A DNA stretch of 64,000 bases from DAIOEK01 sp963708715 (GTDB taxonomy: Bacteria > Chloroflexota > Anaerolineae > Anaerolineales > Anaerolineaceae), in contig CAVPSU010000002.1 of NCBI GenBank assembly GCA_963708715.1, forward strand, positions 558,001-622,000, written 5' to 3'. Shown piece after piece: positions 17,347 to 25,748 of this stretch. Numbering within the stretch: position 1 is the stretch's first letter; each line of letters opens with the position of its first letter. Position numbers and translations under genes: made by a program. The notes below the pieces were generated by a model, which worked only from the letters and a program-made list of their open reading frames with translations, was not told where the DNA came from and searched no databases.

Positions 17347-18578
17347 CTTCGATGTCCCGAAGTAGGTATCGTGTCCAGTGGAATCTGTTCGGTGGGTTCT
17401 GATACCAATACCACTTCCAGAATAGGTTCGGCTTCATCGATCAAGTCTGACAGGCGCGTGAAACTGCTGGCTACCAGGGGAGGAGGGGTTTCCACCATCG
17501 TGCTGATCAATTCCCGAAGGGTTTCCTGCCTTTCTTTCAAATCCGAAATCTGAGATGCAGCCCTGATCGGTCCCCTATGGCTGACCAGGCGGTTCCAAAG
17601 GATCTGGCACACGGCAGAAAGCGGAGGGGCGATGATGATTCCAATCAAGCCAAATGCGTCCGCCATGGCAATCAAAAGAACAACTGTCAGGATTGGGTTA
17701 TCCCAATGGCGTTTGAAAAGGCGTGGACGAATCCAGATTCCAATGGCAATCAATACAAGAAATGCGTAGAGAGTAGTAAACAGGCTTACCTGCACGCTGG
17801 AGAGCAATCCAACCAACAGGGGAAGGACGAGCGCAAGAGGCGCGCCCAACACTGGGATAAGACATAAAAACGCGCCGATCAGTCCCAATAATACCGGATA
17901 GGGTGATCCAATTACCCAGAATCCGAGCCCCAACATAACCCCCGAGATGACGCTCTGGATAATTTGACCGCGGATATACGCTCCGATGTCAGGTTCTATA
18001 GTTCGCCAAATTCCCCGGGCTTGAGTCCGGTGAATGGATGGTAGCAACGAGAGCCAGAGACGTTCAAAATGGATTTGATTGATGCTCCAATAGATACTCA
18101 AGAAAACTATGACCAATGTGCCGCTCAAAATACCGCCTATATCCTGTGACAAACCCAGGACTCGCGGCAAGATGAGTTGCCCCTGTTCGCCTGTGATTGC
18201 GTTCAAGAGAATGCTCGGCGGAGGAACCTGATCGATCAAACCCAATTGGAAGGCGCTCCCTTTCATCCAGACCGGCAATATCCACACATCCTTTTCCGAC
18301 AAGGTGAGTGATAACTGTTGAATCTCGGTGACCGCGTAATCAAACACCTGGAACAGCAGGAAAACAAGACTGCCCAAAATCATCAGATATAGCAGAAGCC
18401 AGACAATCTTTACTAAGAGTCCATGTCCAACCATTTTTTTTATCAGAGGGCGCATCGCCGCAGCGAGGGTCAATGAGATCAAGACGTATATGACCACAGT
18501 ACGGAATTGCCAAAGTACTACCAATGCAAGTAGTGTGGTCATGATAGCCGTGCCAATTCTAACCAGATGCTTTGTCAT
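17343..18578 (-). CDS. AI-2E-family transporter, copy 2
   Basis: 411-residue permease with about eight membrane helices and the family's GLIGAFLCLIPVLGAPLAL segment. AI-2E-family members include TqsA-like exporters and Na+/H+ antiporters, so a signal export role should not be assumed. A cytoplasmic C-terminal tail of about 80 residues is less conserved. It overlaps both neighbours by four bases. Confidence 0.87.
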   Translation of the reverse strand: MTKHLVRIGTAIMTTLLALVVLWQFRTVVIYVLISLTLAAAMRPLIKKMVGHGLLVKIVWLLLYLMILGSLVFLLFQVFDYAVTEIQQLSLTLSEKDVWILPVWMKGSAFQLGLIDQVPPPSILLNAITGEQGQLILPRVLGLSQDIGGILSGTLVIVFLSIYWSINQIHFERLWLSLLPSIHRTQARGIWRTIEPDIGAYIRGQIIQSVISGVMLGLGFWVIGSPYPVLLGLIGAFLCLIPVLGAPLALVLPLLVGLLSSVQVSLFTTLYAFLVLIAIGIWIRPRLFKRHWDNPILTVVLLIAMADAFGLIGIIIAPPLSAVCQILWNRLVSHRGPIRAASQISDLKERQETLRELISTMVETPPPLVASSFTRLSDLIDEAEPILEVVLVSEPTEQIPLDTIPTSGHRR

Positions 18579-19849
18579 AGCTCACCTGGTGGATTCACTT
18601 TATCCAACAAGGAATCAAGATCAGAGGTAATCGATTCGATTTCATCCATCACTTGGTCGGTTTGCTTGATCAAATGATCGCTGCCCTCTTTTTTTATGCG
18701 CGCTTGTTTTTGAAGATCCTGAACAAGTTCCTGCACGTCATAGCGTAACCGGCTGATATAGTCCCTTCCTGCCGAAACTTCTGAATCTTTCATGCCCTGG
18801 CGAAAAACAAAACGATTAAGCAGAAGCTGTAGAATGGCCGCAATCGGAATAGCCATCAACGCTCCTATCACACCAAATATGGAACTGAATGCAAAGATGG
18901 ACAAAAGGGAAACGAATGGATTGACTCCCACGGCTCTACGCATAATGCGCGGTACGAGGAGACTATTTTCGAATTGCTGGATCACGAGGGTGGCCACAAT
19001 CACCCAGATCAGCTTGGATGGGGCAATCGATAGGGCGATTAACGCAGCCGGGATTGCGCCCAGCAACGGTCCGATCATAGGCACGGCTTCCAGAATACCC
19101 GCAATCAACGCTAAAATAAGGGCGTTGGGCAAACCGATGAGCAGATAGGCGATCAGTGCCATTACTCCAATCAATACACAGAGAACGCTTTGACCGATGA
19201 TATAGTAACCAACCTTGGTTTCAATGGCAGAGATTAGGTCGGCGATGCTTTCACGTCGATCCTGGGGGATCAATAACAAAAGAGATTGAATACTCCTCGG
19301 TCCATCTACAGTCCAATGGAATGCCAACAGGAAGATAGCCAGCGCCAGGAGAATGAATTTCCCCAGGGATGCCAGATATACCAATGTCTGACCGGCTGAA
19401 TCCAATGCCCCCTGGCCGCTTTGCTGAATCACATCCATACCAGGAAGAGTAGCCGGAAGGACTGTGCTTAAATGAAATATCAATTGATTTGGATTGTTCG
19501 CCATCCAGCGGAGCAGATTTTGATAATACCCCGGACTCGCTGCGACGATCACAGTACCCTGCTCGAAGAGTAGTGGGTATAACAGTAAGGCGAAACCGAA
19601 TAGCAAGATGACAAAGAGAAAATAGACAAGCATGACGCCGGCTACCCTGGGTAGTCCCCGCTTATGTAACCAACCGACGGCAGGTCTGATTACCGTACCG
19701 ATCAAAATGGCGATAAATAGACTAAAGACCACCTGGTTAAACCGATAAAGCAGCCAAAAAGCAAACCCCACCAGGATAAGGGTGAGAGTTGACCACACTA
19801 CCCGCCGGAAAGTCCAGGTATCCAGTTGCGAAGGAGGTTGGGTTTCCAT
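18575..19849 (-). CDS. AI-2E-family transporter, copy 1
   Basis: 424 residues, similar topology to the next gene, with the conserved GILEAVPMIGPLLGAIPAALIAL segment. The C-terminal 70 residues look coiled-coil-like (SRLRYDVQELVQDLQKQARI). First gene of an overlapping operon of two AI-2E-family proteins, YihY, lipid kinase and PAP2. The two copies are diverged, which suggests hetero-oligomers or different substrates rather than a recent duplication. Confidence 0.87.
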   Translation of the reverse strand: METQPPSQLDTWTFRRVVWSTLTLILVGFAFWLLYRFNQVVFSLFIAILIGTVIRPAVGWLHKRGLPRVAGVMLVYFLFVILLFGFALLLYPLLFEQGTVIVAASPGYYQNLLRWMANNPNQLIFHLSTVLPATLPGMDVIQQSGQGALDSAGQTLVYLASLGKFILLALAIFLLAFHWTVDGPRSIQSLLLLIPQDRRESIADLISAIETKVGYYIIGQSVLCVLIGVMALIAYLLIGLPNALILALIAGILEAVPMIGPLLGAIPAALIALSIAPSKLIWVIVATLVIQQFENSLLVPRIMRRAVGVNPFVSLLSIFAFSSIFGVIGALMAIPIAAILQLLLNRFVFRQGMKDSEVSAGRDYISRLRYDVQELVQDLQKQARIKKEGSDHLIKQTDQVMDEIESITSDLDSLLDKVNPPGEL

Positions 19850-19916
19850 TAATCCCCTATTTTTAAGAATTCAAGCTAACTGTGATCAGCAGAACGCTTT
19901 TTCCTCCGAGATTCAT

Positions 19917-20189
19917 TCAGTCTGTCTTAGGCTTTCTTTTGCCTGAGAGGAGGCGGAAAATCAGGATGAGCAATACAGAGCCGGCGAAGGCAACAATGAT
20001 CGACGTCAGGTTGATTCCGTTGACGAGGTCATTCAAACCCAGGAAATAGGATGCCAGCCAACCTCCCAACAATCCTCCAGCGACACCGATGATGATATTA
20101 CCGGCCAAACCGTAGCCTCTTCCCCTTACTACAACACCCGCCAGAAATCCAACGATCAATCCAACTAAGATCCAGGAAAGTATTCCCAT
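19917..20189 (-). CDS. GlsB/YeaQ/YmgE-family stress membrane protein
   Basis: About 90 residues, three hydrophobic helices and the family's glycine-rich turn GNIIIGVAGGLLGGWLAS. GlsB-type proteins anchor or accompany Asp23-type envelope stress proteins. The ATG at 20189 was preferred to that at 20195 because the AGGAG site is seven bases away. Positively charged tail KRKPKTD. Confidence 0.87.
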   Translation of the reverse strand: MGILSWILVGLIVGFLAGVVVRGRGYGLAGNIIIGVAGGLLGGWLASYFLGLNDLVNGINLTSIIVAFAGSVLLILIFRLLSGKRKPKTD

Positions 20190-20284
20190 ATGCATTCTCC
20201 TTTATTTGATCTGATGTCCACATAATTATGGACCGGCTAAATTATGACTAGGGATAGTTCACCACTTCACTTCATGTGAAGGAA

Positions 20285-20470
20285 TTATCTGTTTTTCGAG
20301 TTCTTCTTCCGGTCAGAGGAAAACTTGCTCGATGAGGTACTTTTATCAGATTCTTGTAACCTGATTGGCTGGTTTTCCGCTGCCTTCACAATGGAGGACA
20401 CACTCCCGCCAGATGAGGTTTTTGTGTTTGGCTGTTTCGTCTTACGCTTACTTACGCCTTTTCGTCCCAT
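20285..20470 (-). CDS. Small Ser/Lys-rich hypothetical protein
   Basis: 61 residues, no hydrophobic stretch, N-terminal MGRKGVSKRKTKQ and C-terminal DRKKNSKNR, so a disordered basic protein. An AAGGAG site eight bases before the ATG and its place in a series of small stress genes on the same strand support it as real. No family recognised. Confidence 0.55.
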   Translation of the reverse strand: MGRKGVSKRKTKQPNTKTSSGGSVSSIVKAAENQPIRLQESDKSTSSSKFSSDRKKNSKNR

Positions 20471-20628
20471 GATTTACTCCTTAATAAAACAATCTGTGTA
20501 CTGCAGGTTTGTTCTTCTGGCTCCATGTAGGTTGACCAGGTTAATCAATTTCCCTATTTTTCCATAAGGAGAGGTGTAGTTACACGCCCCTCCCATGAAG
20601 GATTGGATAATGGCTGATTGCTGGCCGG

Positions 20629-20883
20629 TTATCGACGGCGACGCAACAGGTTTACAAGCGCCAACAGTATAACTGAACCCAGTAACGTTACCAGCATGGT
20701 AGGGAAAGTAATCGCATCATTGATCGTCCCAACTTTAAGGATCGGCGTAAGGAAGTATCCAGCCAAGAATGCACCGATGACAGCAACAATGATATTGATC
20801 AACAGGTTTGAGCGATCGTGCATGATGGATGTGGCTACCCAACCGATGATTGCCGCGACGACCAAATAAATGATGAGGTTCAT
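20629..20883 (-). CDS. GlsB/YeaQ-like membrane protein, second copy
   Basis: 84 residues with three hydrophobic helices; IIGWVATSIM near the start and IIVAVIGAFLAGYFL in the middle match the GlsB/YeaQ pattern, ending in an RRRR tail. AAGGAG lies six bases before the ATG. It is divergent from the copy at 19.9 kb. Confidence 0.82.
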   Translation of the reverse strand: MNLIIYLVVAAIIGWVATSIMHDRSNLLINIIVAVIGAFLAGYFLTPILKVGTINDAITFPTMLVTLLGSVILLALVNLLRRRR

Positions 20884-21039
20884 ATAAATCTCCTTCTTAG
20901 TGAGTGTGTGCCTCGTATTTCTTAGGCTTGTTTTTTTTCACCTTCTCCAGTAACTGAGAAAAGTGCAATAACCCATCTAGGGTAAAAGACAATTTGACCG
21001 AGGACAATCTATCGGGTAGGTACATCCTACCTGTATGGG

Positions 21040-21159
21040 TTAATCCTTGGCTGGTGATAGTTTGTGAGATAACTTTTTTTCTGACACGTTTAACCGACCT
21101 GCAAACCATCCAATAACTGCGCCAGTCGTCAGCCATACAAGAAAATTTACCAATTTCAT
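21040..21159 (-). CDS. Very short GlsB-like membrane peptide
   Basis: 39 residues: one helix (LVNFLVWLTTGAVIGWFAG) then a charged tail. The helix matches the first helix of GlsB/YeaQ proteins, so it may be a truncated paralogue or a genuine single-span member. GGAAAAAG precedes the ATG at 21159. A longer frame upstream to 21234 has no ribosome site and is unlikely. Confidence 0.45.
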   Translation of the reverse strand: MKLVNFLVWLTTGAVIGWFAGRLNVSEKKLSHKLSPAKD

Positions 21160-21242
21160 ATGCTTTTTCCTATCTTTGTAACCGATTTCCATAATAGATA
21201 AATGGGCATAACCGGATAAACCGGTTTTGCCCATGAGTAGAA

Positions 21243-21749
21243 TTAAAGGGGTCTCTGGTTTTGATTATTGGTTTGCTCTGTAACTGAAGTCTGACTTGTA
21301 CCGCCTAGTGGGGTTTGGGTAGTTGTCGTTTGGGTGACACCCAACGGAGCTTGAATTGGTGTATGTTCGGCGACAACAGTCTGCCTGACGCTAACCGGTC
21401 CGCGTGGGCGATAGAAAAGTACATATACGATTCTCTCAAGCGCCCATCCGAGCAACAGATAGACGATCATCGCAATGATGGTGGAAATTTCCAGAACCAT
21501 GCCTCCAGAGGATGGCGCTCCAGTTAAACTGGCAAAAGGAGCTACGAAAAGATCTGTGATCCCATAAAGGAATGACGCGAACAGGTTATCCGCATTAACG
21601 GCGATCAACTTGAACACAAATCGTAACGCGAGACCTACTTCCAACAAGCCTACGACAAGCCAGATCAATTGGGTTGCCTTAAAGGTGGCTACCCGCTGTC
21701 CTCGCCCTTCTTCATGTTGTGTGGTTCTTACTTCTTTAAAATCATTCAT
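21243..21749 (-). CDS. YggT-family membrane protein with Thr/Gln-rich tail
   Basis: 168 residues. After a charged N-terminus the protein has two hydrophobic segments (about residues 28-50 and 80-105) typical of YggT, then ALERIVYVLFYRP and a low-complexity cytosolic tail rich in Thr and Gln to the end. Overlaps the CsbD gene by four bases. Envelope stress role is inferred from neighbours. Confidence 0.75.
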   Translation of the reverse strand: MNDFKEVRTTQHEEGRGQRVATFKATQLIWLVVGLLEVGLALRFVFKLIAVNADNLFASFLYGITDLFVAPFASLTGAPSSGGMVLEISTIIAMIVYLLLGWALERIVYVLFYRPRGPVSVRQTVVAEHTPIQAPLGVTQTTTTQTPLGGTSQTSVTEQTNNQNQRPL

Positions 21750-21937
21750 TTTATCCTCTTTTTGATTTCTTCCTCAGCCTGCTGCAGTGTGTAACCATAC
21801 TTTTCTTGAAGGACTCCAGCCAGCTGATCAAACTTTCCATCTACTTTTTGCAGGTCATCATCCGTTAGTTTGCCCCACCACATTTTTGCTTGACCTCGCA
21901 TTTGTTTCCAATTACCTTCTAAAATATTCTTATTCAT
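21746..21937 (-). CDS. csbD: CsbD-family stress protein
   Basis: 63 residues: NILEGNWKQMRGQAK, then LTDDDLQKVDGKFDQLAGVLQEKYGY, the standard CsbD pattern of a small helical stress-response protein. A strong AAAAGGAG ribosome site precedes the ATG. Translationally coupled to the YggT-type gene. Confidence 0.92.
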   Translation of the reverse strand: MNKNILEGNWKQMRGQAKMWWGKLTDDDLQKVDGKFDQLAGVLQEKYGYTLQQAEEEIKKRIK

Positions 21938-21987
21938 TAGTTTCTCCTTTTGGGTGTGTTTATGTATCTACATTTTGGGTAAGATAA

Positions 21988-22546
21988 TTAATTACCTACC
22001 AGGACCTTTTCGAAGTCTTCGCTCATTACTGATCCATTCTCTAAAAATGAACGAAGCATCCAGGCCATTTTTTCGTGCAGGCTCATTAAGTTCACCAGCA
22101 ATTCGTTTGTGCCTTCGTCTTCAAACTCTTCCGAGCAATTTTTTAACATCCTCGCGCAATAACCGAATAGATGATTCGTGGTCGGCCAGGAGATGCAGAA
22201 TATCCGGAACCGCACCAGGTTGCTCTTCTAATTGGCTGAAATCTATAAATTCCTGGTGGCTGCCTATGGCAGTGCCTCCGAGAATCCGTATTCGGACTGC
22301 AATCCTCTCCGAAATTCTGTTTAGTTGTCGGTATTGATTTTCGAACAATTGATGCAGGTACAGGAAACCAGGACCAAATATATTCCATTGCGCGTTTCGG
22401 GTTTTTTGGCTCAAAACGGATACGTTGGCTAAAACATGGTTGAGCGTTTCCACCACCGATTTGCGAATCTCACTTTCCAGACCGATATTTGGCTGAATGT
22501 GTGCTTTCGAATTCGGCTTATGACCATCATTACGACTGTGATCCAT
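21988..22546 (-). pseudogene. dps: Dps/ferritin-like protein, frameshifted and lacking usual ferroxidase residues
   Basis: The first frame (22546 to 22121) encodes the N-terminal 141 residues of a Dps protein (RNAQWNIFGPGFLYLHQLFE, then ERIAVRIRILGG). The C-terminus (GTNELLVNLMSLHEKMAWML) continues in another frame to 21988. The shift is near an A6 run (22139-22144 on the plus strand); five A's would restore a roughly 185-residue protein. The usual ferroxidase His in HWN is Gln, and the Asp and Glu of the DxxAER motif appear as Ser and Val, though the LHxLF His is kept. It may be a DNA-binding but non-oxidising Dps, or decayed. Stress motif copy 3 ends 53 bases upstream. Confidence 0.8.
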
Positions 22547-22599
22547 GTAGCTCCTTTCAGTTAATAATTCTCGCTACCATATCACAGTACACCCTGGCA

Positions 22600-22641
22600 G
22601 CTATCTATGTCCCTGTTTCAACCTATAAAATATCTACTAAT
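22600..22641 (-). promoter_or_regulatory. Stress motif copy 3, upstream of dps
   Basis: Minus-strand reading: TTAGTAGA, six bases, ATAGGTTGAAA, CAGGGACAT, AGATAGC. Points at the Dps gene and ends 53 bases before its ATG. Near-identical to copies 1 and 2 in the ATAGGTTGAA and CAGGGACAT blocks. Confidence 0.68.
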
Positions 22642-22661
22642 TCAATGCTATGAGATGCAAA

Positions 22662-22692
22662 AGTACCGAGGTGATTGTTGCACCTCGGTACT
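22662..22692 (-). terminator. Intrinsic terminator of the RRM protein gene
   Basis: Perfect 12-base stem AGTACCGAGGTG / CACCTCGGTACT with a seven-base loop. On the minus strand it is followed by TTTTGC. It lies 75 bases after the RRM gene stop and directly before stress motif copy 3, cleanly separating the two units. Confidence 0.8.
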
Positions 22693-22767
22693 GATCGGGC
22701 TATTTTGCTGACTTGTCGGACTGATCTTGGGATTTATTTAGCCAATTTCAGTTCTAATACCCTCAGC

Positions 22768-23025
22768 TTATCGCTCTTCGCGAGGACGGGCGATATTTAC
22801 CTTAAGGGTTCGGGTTTTTAGATCTTTTGAGTCAAACAAACTAATGGCTTTTTCAGCCTCAGCCTGGCTGCTCATCATGATAAAAGCGAATCCTTTGGGT
22901 CTCCCAGTTTGACGGTCCATGATCACATCGACCGATTCTACGGTACCTGCCTCGCTGAACATTGTGCGTAAATCCTGCTCGGTCGTCTCGTAAGACATAT
23001 TACCAACGTAAAGTTTTGTTTCCAT
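22768..23025 (-). CDS. RRM-domain RNA-binding protein
   Basis: 85 residues, essentially one RRM. RNP2 is LYVGNM at the N-terminus and RNP1 is KGFAFIMM near residue 45; the two acidic turns between them fit the fold. Short bacterial RRM proteins of this type (as in cyanobacteria) are often cold- or stress-induced. Stress motif copy 4 ends 60 bases upstream and a strong terminator lies downstream, so it is a single-gene unit. Confidence 0.93.
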   Translation of the reverse strand: METKLYVGNMSYETTEQDLRTMFSEAGTVESVDVIMDRQTGRPKGFAFIMMSSQAEAEKAISLFDSKDLKTRTLKVNIARPREER

Positions 23026-23085
23026 TTTTTCCTATACTTTCAATTTATGAACGTGATTTGACACATTCAATAGTACAGGAATAGT

Positions 23086-23127
23086 TCTTCCTATGTCCCT
23101 GCTATACTCTATTAAACTTCTCTTAAA
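23086..23127 (-). promoter_or_regulatory. Stress motif copy 4, upstream of RRM gene
   Basis: Minus-strand reading: TAAGAGA, six bases, ATAG, seven bases, CAGGGACAT, AGGAAG. More diverged than copies 1-3 in the first block but with the same internal spacing. Ends 60 bases before the RRM gene start. Confidence 0.6.
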
Positions 23128-23141
23128 CCAGATAATTATCA

Positions 23142-23825
23142 TCAAGAGCCTAATGTTGCGTGAAGGTTATAACCCATACCCGGTATGGTTTCGAGCAGAG
23201 TTCCATATTCTCCCAATTTTTTTCGTAATCGTCCCAGATAATTGTGTAAATAATGATTCGAACCTATGTACTCCGGTCCCCAGACCTTGGAGATCAGTTC
23301 ATCGTGTGTGACAATTGCGTCCAAATGTAATGCGAGTTCAGCAAGGATCGCATATTCTGTCCGGGTCAAGTGCAGATCATCTGAGCCAATAAAGACCCGT
23401 CGCGCTTCCAGATCGATTCGCAGTTCATTTATCTCAATGGTAGTTTCAGGAACAAGCGGAGATGCATAAGACCTGCGAAGGAACGCGCGAACCCGGGCAA
23501 GCAACTCCTCCTGGCCGAATGGCTTGGTTACATAATCGTCTGCTCCGGCATCCAACGCGGCTACCTTCAGTTCTTCTTCCTGCCGGGCACTTAGAACAAT
23601 GATCGGAACATCCGACCTTGCTCGAATCCACTTACAAACATCAACGCCTGATAACCCGGGAAGGAGCAAATCAAGCACAACCAAATCTACCGGCACTTCC
23701 TGAAATAGGGAAATAGCCCGATGGCTATCTTCCGCCTCGCTGACCGTATAGCCGCGTTTCGTAAGGTTAACCCGCACTAGTTTACGGATGCTTGGGTCAT
23801 CTTCAACAATTAATATATTTCCCAT
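23142..23825 (-). CDS. OmpR/PhoB-family response regulator
   Basis: 227 residues. The receiver domain (1-115) has acidic residues Asp9-Asp10, phospho-acceptor Asp52, a Ser near residue 79 and Lys101 of TKPF. The C-terminal winged-helix domain (about 130-220) has the YLGRLRKKLG recognition region. The start lies three bases after the kinase stop, so the pair is one operon. It is next to the stress motif cluster and is the nearest candidate regulator of it. Confidence 0.93.
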   Translation of the reverse strand: MGNILIVEDDPSIRKLVRVNLTKRGYTVSEAEDSHRAISLFQEVPVDLVVLDLLLPGLSGVDVCKWIRARSDVPIIVLSARQEEELKVAALDAGADDYVTKPFGQEELLARVRAFLRRSYASPLVPETTIEINELRIDLEARRVFIGSDDLHLTRTEYAILAELALHLDAIVTHDELISKVWGPEYIGSNHYLHNYLGRLRKKLGEYGTLLETIPGMGYNLHATLGS

Positions 23826-23828
23826 GAA

Positions 23829-25748
23829 CTAATTCTCCCCTGCCTTATAAGTTTCCAAATTATCCGAAAGTACCAGGGGAAGGCTAAATGAGACGGTTGC
23901 ACCAGGCGTATTTTTCTTCTTTATCCAGATTCGTCCGCCATGCGCTTCTACCAGTCCTTTACAAATGGCAAGACCTAAACCTGCCCCTTGAGTAAATAAA
24001 TTTTCAGAATTTTGACCTCTACTAAAGGCTTTAAATACCACCTTATGCTCTGCAGCCGGAATGCCAGGTCCTTGATCACTTACATTAATTTGGATAAATC
24101 CTCTCCTAACACTAGAAGTAACACTTATTTCACTTCCAATCGGTGCGTAATTAGACGCATTACGCACAAGGTTAACGAGTACCTGTGCGATCCGCCTGGC
24201 GTCAACAAAAACATATGGTAAATCGGTTGGCAGGTGTATGGTCAAGATATGATTAGTGGTCAAACTATGCAATTGAGGCAAAGCATCTTGAATAATTTCT
24301 GATAGTGAATGTGGTTTCATTACAATCGACAGCATGCCTGCTTCGAGCCGGGAGAGAACGAGAAGGTGATCAATGAGTTCCTGAAGACGGTTTGCTTCCT
24401 TTTGAATCGTATATATAAAATCACGCTGGTCATCAGGCGCCCAGACGACATCATCAGCCAATAATGTTGTTGAAAATCCAATTATGGAAGTTAGTGGGGT
24501 TCGTAATTCATGAGTGATCATTGCGAGGAATTCGGTTTTTATTTCATTTGCCCGTTCAGCCTCATGGCGTGACACTTCTTCCACCTCTAACAGTTGCAGG
24601 TTGTAGAGGGTAACAGCAGCCTGGTCGATAAGCAATTTAAGGTGGCGTAGATCAATATGGTCGAGATGATGTTCCTGCTTGTAATAAACAAAGAGACAGC
24701 CGAGCCAAACACCGGAAGCGATCAACGGGAGTATGATAAGGGTTTGGATTTGTCCATCCAATAAGATATCACGCAAACTGGGTGATATCCGGGGATCGGA
24801 CTCAATACCTGCAATGATCACCGTCCGATTTGGGTGTGGTAGCTCCCACAGGGCAGGGTCTTCATACAAGCTAGACTCACTCAACCAGGGATGGGGAGTC
24901 TGACTCGATGCCCAGGCTGCCCTCATCTCCACTCCACGGGAAGGACCCGCTTTAGGGTTTTCGAAAAATAATAAAGCCGCCCTTTGTGCCGAACGCAAAT
25001 CATGGGAAGACATCAATGATTTAAGCACTGCTTCAGGTTTACGAGCCAGGCTCATCTTGCGGCTGAGATCAAACTGTTCGCGAGTCCTATCCAGCGTTTT
25101 TCGAAGTGCAAACTCCACCTGCTTTTGATCCGTAATATCTTGTGCGATACAAAACGAAGTCGTTGCATCTCCAGATTGGTCACGGATAAGGAATGTGCGC
25201 GAAAATATCCAGCGTATATTGCCATCTGAACGGAATATTCGATATGCCTGATTTATTGGTGCATGACCAATATATGGTTCGGCTACCATCACTTGAACCT
25301 TATCCTCGGGATGAACACTATCAAACAGGATCGATTGGTCGTTATACAGCTCTTCACGGGAGTAACCCCAAACCAACGAAAATCCAGGGCTGACATAGAG
25401 AATTTGCCCGGACTTACGATCTCTCAACCAAAAAACCTGCTCCATGCTTTCCGAAATTTGTTGTAGATGGATTTCCCCTTCAAAAAGCGCTTGTATGCCC
25501 CCGGGTTCGGTATCGGATAATGATTTTGGTCTGAACGATGCAGATGCTGATAGTTCGGCATCATCGGAATTTACAGGAATTGAAGTTCTTTGAAGGTGGT
25601 TGGTCTGAGGATGCAGCGCTCTTTTTTGCTCATCAGCCCATTGGAAAAATTGATCGGCTATCCGTTGCTTATCATCCGGCGGAGCTTGATTAAATACTGA
25701 TTGGAACTCCTGGAAAAGGTTATCCAACAATGCTTCCTTTTGTTCCAT
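23829..25748 (-). CDS. Sensor histidine kinase (PAS-GAF-HisKA-HATPase)
   Basis: 639 residues without membrane helices, so a cytoplasmic sensor. PAS domain about 95-210, GAF domain about 225-395, dimerisation domain with phospho-acceptor His413 in MITHELRTPL, ATP-binding domain with NLVRNA (526-531), DQGPGIP (558-564) and GAGLGLAICKG (588-598). Paired with the adjacent response regulator. The PAS/GAF modules suggest sensing of redox state, gas or a small molecule; the signal is not evident. Confidence 0.93.
   Translation of the reverse strand: MEQKEALLDNLFQEFQSVFNQAPPDDKQRIADQFFQWADEQKRALHPQTNHLQRTSIPVNSDDAELSASASFRPKSLSDTEPGGIQALFEGEIHLQQISESMEQVFWLRDRKSGQILYVSPGFSLVWGYSREELYNDQSILFDSVHPEDKVQVMVAEPYIGHAPINQAYRIFRSDGNIRWIFSRTFLIRDQSGDATTSFCIAQDITDQKQVEFALRKTLDRTREQFDLSRKMSLARKPEAVLKSLMSSHDLRSAQRAALLFFENPKAGPSRGVEMRAAWASSQTPHPWLSESSLYEDPALWELPHPNRTVIIAGIESDPRISPSLRDILLDGQIQTLIILPLIASGVWLGCLFVYYKQEHHLDHIDLRHLKLLIDQAAVTLYNLQLLEVEEVSRHEAERANEIKTEFLAMITHELRTPLTSIIGFSTTLLADDVVWAPDDQRDFIYTIQKEANRLQELIDHLLVLSRLEAGMLSIVMKPHSLSEIIQDALPQLHSLTTNHILTIHLPTDLPYVFVDARRIAQVLVNLVRNASNYAPIGSEISVTSSVRRGFIQINVSDQGPGIPAAEHKVVFKAFSRGQNSENLFTQGAGLGLAICKGLVEAHGGRIWIKKKNTPGATVSFSLPLVLSDNLETYKAGEN

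Noticed and set aside
20897..21136. 79-residue minus-strand open frame
   Set aside because: No ribosome site, composition unlike a protein, and it overlaps the better-supported 39-residue GlsB-like frame.
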